Source: an uncultured Clostridia bacterium
GTDB lineage: Bacteria > Bacillota > Clostridia > Oscillospirales > Oscillospiraceae
Length of the DNA stretch: 10,980 bases
NCBI GenBank assembly: GCA_945926565.1
Contig: CAMELY010000034.1
Coordinates: forward strand, 1 to 10,980
Reading direction: 5' to 3'
In this document: piece after piece, positions 1 to 5,586 of the stretch
Numbering within the stretch: position 1 is the first letter of the stretch
Layout of the letters: each line of letters starts with the position of its first letter
Translations under genes and position numbers: made by a program
Notes under the pieces: generated by a model
Databases searched by the model: none
Told to the model about the DNA's origin: nothing
Seen by the model: only the letters and a program-made list of their open reading frames with translations

Positions 1-1
1 T

Positions 2-1177
2 TCAGCAGTAATTGATTTTGACCACCTTGCCCACCTGATTGAGCAGCTCCTCCAGCCGCCGGATCAGCTGCAGCTTTTTCTCAAAGCCGATGCCGATGTC
101 ATCATGGGCGTCGTTGGCCGCCATGCCGAAGAAGATGTTCACATTGGTGGACTCCTTCATCAGCATCAGCGCCAGCAGCGAGGCGGGGTCGGTCTGCTCC
201 CGGAGCTCCAGAACCTGCATGGGGTCCTCAATGGCCGCCTGGCAGATCTCGCAGACCTTTTCCAGGGTGATGACCCCCTCTGTGACCATGTCCACCCCCT
301 CAATCATGGCCATGTCCGGCACCTCTTCGTTGCCGCTGCCCATCTGCACCTCCACCGGCTTGCCCAGATAGCGGGAGACCATCTTGGAGGTATTGCCGCC
401 GCTGACCACATGATAGCCCTCCTTGCGGAAGAAGAGCTGCAGCACCCGGTCGTCATCCCGCTTGTGCTTGGGGGGGCCGATGAGCAGGTTGAGGCTCTTG
501 TGCCGGCGGAACCGGAGGACGGTGGTGGTGGTGTCGTCGTCATTCTTACCGTCGCAGAGCTCCAGACAGTGCCGCTGAATCAGGGCGGCGATCTCGGCGG
601 CGGACAGGTTATCCATGTCCTGCTCCGCCAGGAAGTTCTGGATCTCCCCCTCGCTCCAGCCGTTGTCGTTGTGCTTGCCGATGCCGGAGTGGGTGACGCC
701 GTCGGTCGTCAGCAGGAAGATGTCCCCCTCCTGGAGGGTGATCCGGCTCTCCCGGATCTCCTTGTCCCCCACGAAGCGGACAGAATAGGGATAGCGGCAG
801 GGCTTTCCGTCCCGGAAAAAGATCACCGAGGGATTGTCGTAATTGAGCAGATAGGCCACACCCTTTTCGATCTCTATGGCGGTGAAGGTGGCATAGGCCA
901 GGCCGTGCTGCTTGCTCACCGGCAGGGTGCTGGCCACCGTGTCGATGCACTCCTCCAGAGGGATCTTCCGGTCCAGCATGGTGCCCAGAATGGTGGCGGT
1001 GAGGGTAGCCAGGATATTGGCCCGGACGCCGCTGCCCAGGCCGTCGGAGACGGTGACGATCCGCCGGTCCCGGCCGCCGAAGTCCTGGAAGAAGTCGCCG
1101 CACAGGGTCTCCTGGTATTTACAGCGGGAGATGTTGGTCAGCTCCAGATACAGATCCCCTTCCAGCATTTGGCTCAC
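2..1177 (-). CDS. SpoIIE/PP2C-type serine phosphatase linked to a sensory hydrogenase
   Basis: Predicted cytosolic serine/threonine protein phosphatase of the SpoIIE (PPM) family, 391 aa. Residues about 1-225 form the phosphatase domain. Its metal-binding acidic residues are visible: Asp28 in CGDFF, Asp45 in VSDGLGSG, Asp159 in TTDGV and the acidic cluster before TTTT at 213-215. Residues about 230-391 form a second domain that I cannot name; it carries the pieces LLIGPP, SGGNTS and GVDMVTEGVITL. The start is a GTG whose GTGA overlaps the TGA stop of the upstream hydrogenase-like gene, so the two are very likely translationally coupled. An ATG three codons later (1168) is an alternative. The stop lies at positions 2-4, so the gene is complete but what follows it is not visible. 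Genes of this family beside PAS-containing [FeFe] hydrogenases are known (HydDB group C3, from memory). By inference it dephosphorylates a regulator, for example an anti-anti-sigma factor, in response to the hydrogenase-like sensor. The phosphatase family is secure; the target is unknown. Confidence 0.88.
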   Translation of the reverse strand: MSQMLEGDLYLELTNISRCKYQETLCGDFFQDFGGRDRRIVTVSDGLGSGVRANILATLTATILGTMLDRKIPLEECIDTVASTLPVSKQHGLAYATFTAIEIEKGVAYLLNYDNPSVIFFRDGKPCRYPYSVRFVGDKEIRESRITLQEGDIFLLTTDGVTHSGIGKHNDNGWSEGEIQNFLAEQDMDNLSAAEIAALIQRHCLELCDGKNDDDTTTTVLRFRRHKSLNLLIGPPKHKRDDDRVLQLFFRKEGYHVVSGGNTSKMVSRYLGKPVEVQMGSGNEEVPDMAMIEGVDMVTEGVITLEKVCEICQAAIEDPMQVLELREQTDPASLLALMLMKESTNVNIFFGMAANDAHDDIGIGFEKKLQLIRRLEELLNQVGKVVKINYC

Positions 1178-2865
1178 TTCTCCTCTCCCTCGTCCAGCAG
1201 GATGGCGTCCTTCAGGTCCTTCACCGCCGTCTTGGTCTCAGCGGCGGTCTCGCCCAGGAGGAAGGCGATCTCATGGACGATGCGCAGCTGCTTGTTGACA
1301 ATCTCGTCCGCCAGGGAGGCAGCCTGCATCTTGGTCTCCAGGTTTTTCCGCTTCTGCTTGTTTTCCTGCGTCAGATCCTTCATGGTGACCACAATGACTC
1401 CGGACTCCCGGTCCAGCTGGAAGGTCTCGTCCAGGTACATGCTGTAGTCCGAGTGATAGACCCGCTTCTGCATCAGCTCCTGCCCCGAGGCCAGGAAGTT
1501 GACAAAGTCGTACTCGTCCATCAGCTGGCTCACCGGCCGGCCCACCACCGTGTCGGCGGAGATGTGGAACAGCTCGCAGGCGGCCTTGTTGATCTGCTGC
1601 ACCTTCAGGTCGGTGTTGACGCTGATCAGGGCGTTGGGCAGGATGTCCACCACCGTGTTGGCAAAGGACTCCGCCTTCTCCCGCATATAGGGCAGGCACA
1701 TGCCGATCTCCGCCTTGCCCTGGAGGACGGCCTTTGCCTTCTCCCGGCAGGTGGGATAGCCGCACATGCCGCAGTTGAGCTCATCCGAGGGGTCGTTCTT
1801 GCCGATCTGCCGGAGGACGGCGGTGATCTGGGCGTCCGAGGGGGACATGCGCAGCACCCGCTTGGCCTTGAACTCCTTGGACACGTCCACCTCCTCGGGC
1901 ACCACAAAGTCAATGCTGTGATCCCGGGTGTTGGCGCTGTTGCGCACCTTCAGCTCGGAGTAGGCGGTGGAGAGCCGGTCCTTGCGGAAGGAGGGGCCGC
2001 CCACGCAGCCCGCACGGCAGAAGTTCATCTCGATAAAGCAGTTGGCCATGCGTCCGGCGATGACGTCGTCGATGGCGGCGGCACAGTCGTCAAAGCCGTC
2101 CACCGTCAGATAGCGCCAGCCCACCTCCCGGCTCATGGTCTGGAGGATGCCGCCGGTCTTGGGGAAGAGCCGGGACAGCTTGGGATCCACATTGTTCCGG
2201 CCCACGATCTCCTGGAGGACGATGCCGGAGTTGCGGAACCAGGTCTTCAGCTCGTCAAACAGGAGGGTGAACTCGTACTCGGACTCCTTCTCCTTCTGCT
2301 CCCCCTTTTTCGCCACGCAGGGGGAGATGAAGACGATCTTGGCGTCGGGATAGCGCAGCTTCAGCAGCTTGGCATGGGCCTGGATGGGTGTGAGTACCGG
2401 CAGCAGATAGGCCTGGGCCTTGGGCCGCACCTTTTTGATGTAGGTGTTGACGGCAGAGCAGCAGGAGGAGATATAGGTCTTGCCCGGGTTCTCGTGGACC
2501 AGCCGCTCGTACTCGGTTTTGACCAGATAGGCCCCCTCCGCCGTCTCAAAGGCGTCGGCAAAGCCCAGATCCTTGAGGGCGCTGCGCAGGGTGGGAAAGT
2601 CGGTGCTGAAATATGCGGCGTAGGAGGGGGCCACCGAGGCGATGACCTGCTCGCCGCCGATCAGGCATTCGGTGATGGCGCCGATGTCCGGAATATCCTC
2701 CTTGGCGTTCTGGGGGCAGACAGTGACGCAGGTGCCGCAGAGGATGCAGTCGTTTTCGATGATCCGGGCCACATGATCCTTGATCTCGATGGCCTTTACC
2801 GGGCAATAGCGGACGCATTTATAGCAGTTTTTGCAGTTTTTGGCGTTGAATTGTAAAATGCTCAT
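1174..2865 (-). CDS. PAS-containing [FeFe] hydrogenase-like protein, putative H2/redox sensor (group C type)
   Basis: 563 aa, predicted cytosolic. Domains in order: two ferredoxin-type [4Fe-4S] motifs (Cys11, 14, 17, 21 and Cys40, 43, 46, 50); an H-cluster domain at about 70-300; a four-cysteine Fe-S motif (Cys365, 368, 373, 390, PF04060-like); a PAS domain at about 400-500; and a charged, probably coiled-coil segment at about 500-535. The three H-cluster signatures are present but divergent: SSCCSAV at 133-139, SPCVAKKGE at 181-189 and FCRAGCVGGPS at 282-292. This layout matches the putative sensory HydS/group C hydrogenases rather than bulk H2-producing enzymes. The start ATG at 2865 has AGAGGT six bases upstream. 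It is the third gene of the operon, after the catalytic hydrogenase and the small ferredoxin, and its stop overlaps the phosphatase start. Signalling from the PAS/coiled-coil end to the phosphatase is an inference. It could instead be catalytically active; the sequence alone does not decide this. Confidence 0.9.
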   Translation of the reverse strand: MSILQFNAKNCKNCYKCVRYCPVKAIEIKDHVARIIENDCILCGTCVTVCPQNAKEDIPDIGAITECLIGGEQVIASVAPSYAAYFSTDFPTLRSALKDLGFADAFETAEGAYLVKTEYERLVHENPGKTYISSCCSAVNTYIKKVRPKAQAYLLPVLTPIQAHAKLLKLRYPDAKIVFISPCVAKKGEQKEKESEYEFTLLFDELKTWFRNSGIVLQEIVGRNNVDPKLSRLFPKTGGILQTMSREVGWRYLTVDGFDDCAAAIDDVIAGRMANCFIEMNFCRAGCVGGPSFRKDRLSTAYSELKVRNSANTRDHSIDFVVPEEVDVSKEFKAKRVLRMSPSDAQITAVLRQIGKNDPSDELNCGMCGYPTCREKAKAVLQGKAEIGMCLPYMREKAESFANTVVDILPNALISVNTDLKVQQINKAACELFHISADTVVGRPVSQLMDEYDFVNFLASGQELMQKRVYHSDYSMYLDETFQLDRESGVIVVTMKDLTQENKQKRKNLETKMQAASLADEIVNKQLRIVHEIAFLLGETAAETKTAVKDLKDAILLDEGEEK

Positions 2866-2892
2866 CTCAATACCTCTGTTGGATAGCGAAAG

Positions 2893-2921
2893 CGGGCTGA
2901 GCCATTTTCAGGCCCAGCCCG
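2893..2921 (-). other. Intra-operon hairpin between the small ferredoxin and the sensory hydrogenase
   Basis: Seven perfectly paired bases (CGGGCTG/CAGCCCG), one mismatch and three further G-C-rich pairs enclose a seven-base loop. The hairpin lies in the 71-base gap between the ferredoxin stop and the start of the PAS-containing gene. On the minus strand it is followed by CTTTCGCT rather than a T-run, so it is not a convincing full terminator. A role as attenuator or RNA-stability/processing element that lowers expression of the downstream sensor genes is inference. Confidence 0.5.
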
Positions 2922-2936
2922 TCGTCTCTTGCCGTA

Positions 2937-3179
2937 TTACTCCTGATTCAGGATGAACTGCTCAAAGACCTGATCCACATTGCCCATGCCCACGCCGGTG
3001 ATGATCTCATCGTCGATGGACACAGTGATGCCGTCCCGGCAGTGGCCCAGGCAGAAGGCGGAGCCAAAGGTGACCTCATTGGACAGGCCGTGCTCCTCAA
3101 CCAGCTCCTTGAGCCGCTCCTGGACACGATAGGAACCCTTCTTGTGACAGCTGCTGCCGATACAAACCAATACCTTCAT
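2937..3179 (-). CDS. Small thioredoxin-like [2Fe-2S] ferredoxin (NuoE/HydC C-terminal type)
   Basis: 80-aa soluble electron carrier with the thioredoxin-like [2Fe-2S] fold. The four cluster ligands have the expected spacing: Cys6 and Cys11 (C-x4-C) at the N-terminus, then Cys43 and Cys47 (C-x3-C) in AFCLGHC. It corresponds to only the cluster-binding half of NuoE/HydC subunits, which usually carry an extra helical N-terminal part, so it is a stand-alone domain rather than an obvious fragment. The ATG lies three bases after the stop of the group B hydrogenase gene, and its ribosome binding site (GAGGAGG) sits inside the end of that gene; this implies tight co-expression. By inference it passes electrons to or from the hydrogenase, or links it to the sensor. 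No flavin-binding NuoF-like subunit is visible, so a bifurcating HydABC complex is not encoded here. Confidence 0.9.
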   Translation of the reverse strand: MKVLVCIGSSCHKKGSYRVQERLKELVEEHGLSNEVTFGSAFCLGHCRDGITVSIDDEIITGVGMGNVDQVFEQFILNQE

Positions 3180-3182
3180 TTT

Positions 3183-4643
3183 TTACTCCTCCTCGTAGCC
3201 TTCCAGGACGGAAATGGCGCCCATAATCGTCTGCTCCACTGCGGTCTTGCCGTACTTGGTGATCTCTGCCGCGTCCTTGGGCAGGTGGTTCAGGCAGGCC
3301 GGGCCGCCGATGCAGCCGTTTTCACAGCACATGCCCTCGATAAAGTTGTTGGGCAGCTTGCCGATGTTGGCCTTCATCAGCGCGGTCTTGCACTCGGCAA
3401 TGCCGTTGCAGACGGCGGGATTGGGCTTGAAGTCGTCGCCCCGCTCCTTATAGGCCTGGCCCACTGCCTCGGACACGCCGCCGGTACGGGCGAAGATACG
3501 GCCATAGTAGGAGGCGTTGTCCAGGGGGGTTTCCTCCAGGGAAGCCAGGTCGACCTCCTTGGCGGCAAACAGGGCCTGCAGCTCCTCAAAGGTGATGACG
3601 CTGTCGATGTACTCGCTGACCTTGCCCCGATCCAGCTCGGTCTTTTTGGCGATGCAGGGGCCGACGAAGACGGTCTTGCAGCCGGGATCCATCTTCTTCA
3701 GGCTCTTGCCGATCTGGGCCATGGGGGACAGGTTGTGGGAGATATGCTGCACCATCTTGGGGAAGCTCTTGTGGATGTAGTTGACAAAGGCGGGGCAGCA
3801 GGAGGAGGTGAGGAAGCCCTTCTCCATCAGCTCCTTGCTCTCCAGATAGGCCACCATGTCGGCGCCCCAGGCGGCCTCCACGGCGGTGTGGAAGCCCAGC
3901 TTGGTGATGCCGGTGACCACCTTCTCCAGGGTGACCCCCTTCACATGGTCGTACTGGGCGGCGATGGCGGGGGCGATGATGGCATAGACGTGATACTTGG
4001 TGTTGTTCTCCGACTCGTTGATCATGCGGATCACGTCGGTGATGTAGCTCTTGTCCACAATGGCGCCGAAGGGGCACTGATAGACGCAGTGGCCGCAGGA
4101 GATGCACTTGCTCTCGTCGATGACCGCCTTCTGGGTCTCCATGTCAATCTTCAGGGCGCCGGGGACGCAGGCCCGGACGCAGGGCCGGGTGTGCTTGACG
4201 ATGGCGTTGTAGGAGCAGGCGGCGGCGCAGCGGCCACACTCGATGCACTTGGTCTTGTCGATGACGGCACGGCGGTCCTTCTCGTCGAAGGTGATGGCGT
4301 CTTTGGGGCAGGCGTTGAGACACCGGTGGGCCAGGCAGCCCCGGCAGGTCTCGGTGACCTTCATGCCGTCGGCGGGGCACTCGTCGCAGGCGATGGGGAG
4401 CACCTGGACAACGGCGGTGCTGCTCACGTTGCCGCCCATGGCCACCTGCACCCGCTGGGCGCTGATGGCCCGCTCCTTATAAATGCAGCAGCGCATGGTG
4501 GGCTTGGCGCCGTCGGGGATAATCTCCTCGGGGATCTTCATGGCGTTGGCCGGAGTCAGTTCGTTGTCATAAGCCAGCTTGGCCACATGCGCCAGGACAT
4601 CATTTTTAATGGCCTGCACATCAGTCTCAAACAGATTGTTCAT
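3183..4643 (-). CDS. Monomeric [FeFe] hydrogenase, group B type
   Basis: 486-aa cytosolic enzyme predicted to interconvert protons and H2 using ferredoxin-type electrons. The N-terminal third is rich in Fe-S ligands: Cys86/89, Cys100/103/108/112, Cys133/136/139/143, Cys155/159 and Cys180/183/186/190, enough for several [4Fe-4S] clusters. The H-cluster signatures are L1 TSSCCPAF (279-286), L2 VGPCIAKK (327-334) and L3 EGMCCENGCIGGP (436-448). TSSCCPAF with Phe rather than Trp, and no NuoG-like [2Fe-2S] N-terminus, point to group B rather than the standard group A enzymes. I chose ATG 4643 because AAAGGTGG precedes it at good spacing. The frame stays open to an ATG at 4763, but that falls at the predicted transcription start and lacks a ribosome binding site. 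It is the first gene of the operon; the ferredoxin gene follows after three bases. Family assignment is firm; direction of catalysis in vivo (probably fermentative H2 release) is inferred. Confidence 0.92.
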   Translation of the reverse strand: MNNLFETDVQAIKNDVLAHVAKLAYDNELTPANAMKIPEEIIPDGAKPTMRCCIYKERAISAQRVQVAMGGNVSSTAVVQVLPIACDECPADGMKVTETCRGCLAHRCLNACPKDAITFDEKDRRAVIDKTKCIECGRCAAACSYNAIVKHTRPCVRACVPGALKIDMETQKAVIDESKCISCGHCVYQCPFGAIVDKSYITDVIRMINESENNTKYHVYAIIAPAIAAQYDHVKGVTLEKVVTGITKLGFHTAVEAAWGADMVAYLESKELMEKGFLTSSCCPAFVNYIHKSFPKMVQHISHNLSPMAQIGKSLKKMDPGCKTVFVGPCIAKKTELDRGKVSEYIDSVITFEELQALFAAKEVDLASLEETPLDNASYYGRIFARTGGVSEAVGQAYKERGDDFKPNPAVCNGIAECKTALMKANIGKLPNNFIEGMCCENGCIGGPACLNHLPKDAAEITKYGKTAVEQTIMGAISVLEGYEEE

Positions 4644-4769
4644 GTAGTCCACCTTTTCTTTCCATGGATTCTCCCGCTTCCAGATCGGAGCGCAGTGTCC
4701 GGGCGGCGGCAGCCGGCCAGCCTGGCTGTTCTTTTTTGTCAGAGGGATTGTTAAAGTTTGCACACAATT

Positions 4770-4798
4770 AGTATAGTACGTCCCCCGTCAAATTGCAA
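4770..4798 (-). promoter_or_regulatory. Sigma-A-type promoter of the hydrogenase operon
   Basis: On the minus strand TTGCAA (4798-4793) and TATACT (4775-4770) are separated by exactly 17 bases. Transcription would start near 4763, giving a leader of about 120 bases before the hydrogenase ATG at 4643. Just downstream lies an imperfect TTGT...ACAA inverted repeat (4748-4767), which could be an operator. Confidence 0.65.
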
Positions 4799-4896
4799 GA
4801 GGAACCGGCAGGAAAGTGCCGTAAAACTGTGCACTCAGTTGCTTTTCGCTAACCATTCTCCCCCGCTTCCCCTCTCCGCCTCCGGACCGTCATCTC

Positions 4897-4927
4897 TTGA
4901 CATTCTCCGTTTCCGGAGTAGGATAAT
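4897..4927 (+). promoter_or_regulatory. Promoter of the Ntn-hydrolase-like gene
   Basis: A perfect TTGACA (4897-4902) is followed by TAGGATAAT. The -10 box could be TAGGAT (4919-4924, spacer 16) or GATAAT (4922-4927, spacer 19). The spacer contains a five-pair inverted repeat, CTCCG/CGGAG at 4905-4918, that could be a repressor site. A strong AGGAGGT ribosome binding site (4949-4955) precedes the ATG at 4960, so the leader is only about 30 bases. Confidence 0.6.
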
Positions 4928-4959
4928 AAGTAACGATTCCTTCGAAAAAGGAGGTCAAT

Positions 4960-5586
4960 ATGTCCTATATCTGTCTCATGGTCAATGACGCCGGCGCGGT
5001 GGCCGCCGCGGACAGCCGGGAGACCTTCCCCGCCCGGGTCCATCTGGACTGGCGGCAAAAGTGCTTCTCCCTGCCGGAGCAAAGGCTGATCTGGGCCTGC
5101 TGCGGCCCCACCCTCCGCTATGGGGTGGATGTGCTCCGGGCGGTCAGGCAGATTCTCCGGGCCGATACCCCGATGGAGGCCCGGCTTGAGCGGATCGCAA
5201 AGCTGGTGGGTGCCCTCACCCGGGTCAATCTGGTGGGAGGCGACCCCGGCCCCTTCTGCCTGCTGGCCGCCCAGTGGGAGGAGGGCGGCTTCACCGTCTG
5301 GGACTGCCAGGTGCGCAGGGGCGTGCTCACCCATCACCGCACCCAGCTCCGGCCCGGCGAGGCGCTCTTCCTCCACGCCGGGGCCTGGCACCGGGCTATG
5401 CCGCCTCTGGACCCGGACCGCCTGAAGGGGCTCTCCTACGAGGCTCTCCGGGCGGCGGCCCAGGAGCGGGTGGCTCTGGCCATTCAAAAGGACGAGCAGC
5501 GGCTGGCCCAGAATCCCAAGCACAACCAGACCATCGGCGGCCGGGTGCGCTGCGTGGGTCTGCGGGTCAAAGAAAAAGCAGTTTAG
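4960..5586 (+). CDS. Proteasome/HslV-like Ntn hydrolase-fold protein with Ser nucleophile (predicted)
   Basis: 208 aa with no signal peptide or membrane segment. I do not recognise it as a named gene. Its N-terminus, SYICLMVNDAG then AAADSR, resembles the first strands of proteasome beta/HslV subunits. Counting from Ser after Met removal gives Ser1, Asp17 (in AADSR) and Lys33 (in WRQK), the exact positions of the Thr1-Asp17-Lys33 triad; a Gly near position 48 in CCGP also fits. Ser in place of Thr as nucleophile is known for Bacillus CodW (HslV). The later GEALFLHAGAWHRAM segment could be another core strand. The start is fixed by AGGAGGT four bases before the ATG. There is no HslU-type ATPase nearby, so it may be a stand-alone peptidase or amidase, or a non-catalytic relative. 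It is a single-gene unit with its own promoter, and its TAG stop overlaps the stop of the convergent gene. That it encodes a protein is likely; the fold assignment rests on motif spacing only. Confidence 0.6.
   Translation: MSYICLMVNDAGAVAAADSRETFPARVHLDWRQKCFSLPEQRLIWACCGPTLRYGVDVLRAVRQILRADTPMEARLERIAKLVGALTRVNLVGGDPGPFCLLAAQWEEGGFTVWDCQVRRGVLTHHRTQLRPGEALFLHAGAWHRAMPPLDPDRLKGLSYEALRAAAQERVALAIQKDEQRLAQNPKHNQTIGGRVRCVGLRVKEKAV

Larger units (their letters stand above)
4644..4959. other. Divergent intergenic region between hydrogenase operon and Ntn-hydrolase-like gene
   Basis: This 316-base stretch contains no convincing gene. It holds two back-to-back promoters, listed separately, and a roughly 120-base untranslated leader for the hydrogenase operon. 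It also holds small inverted repeats of five pairs each, CGGCA/TGCCG at 4806-4821 and AACTG/CAGTT around 4825-4840, between the promoters. No riboswitch class was recognised in the leader. Confidence 0.7.

Noticed and set aside
104..1447. 447-codon open frame on the plus strand opposite the phosphatase
   Set aside because: The low-complexity product has no motif, and the opposite strand carries the conserved SpoIIE-type phosphatase.
1273..2856. 527-codon open frame on the plus strand opposite the sensory hydrogenase-like gene
   Set aside because: The translation is low-complexity, rich in Gly, Ala, Val, Leu, His and Asp with no domain, as expected of a frame opposite a GC-rich gene. The opposite strand encodes clear Fe-S, H-cluster and PAS motifs.
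2937..4643. Electron-bifurcating HydABC complex
   Set aside because: No NuoF-like flavin subunit is present, and the hydrogenase lacks the N-terminal [2Fe-2S] domain of HydA in such complexes.
3042..4754. 570-codon open frame on the plus strand opposite the group B hydrogenase
   Set aside because: It has the same compositional signature of an antisense shadow. It runs past the end of the hydrogenase into the ferredoxin gene and has no recognisable motif.
4644..4763. 40-residue N-terminal extension of the group B hydrogenase
   Set aside because: The upstream ATG at 4763 coincides with the predicted transcription start and has no ribosome binding site. The extension is not conserved-looking, and ATG 4643 has a good one.
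4849..5523. 224-codon open frame on the minus strand opposite the Ntn-hydrolase-like gene
   Set aside because: It is Gly/Pro/Leu-rich without motifs. The plus-strand frame has a promoter, a strong ribosome binding site and a triad-like residue pattern, so it is the better gene.
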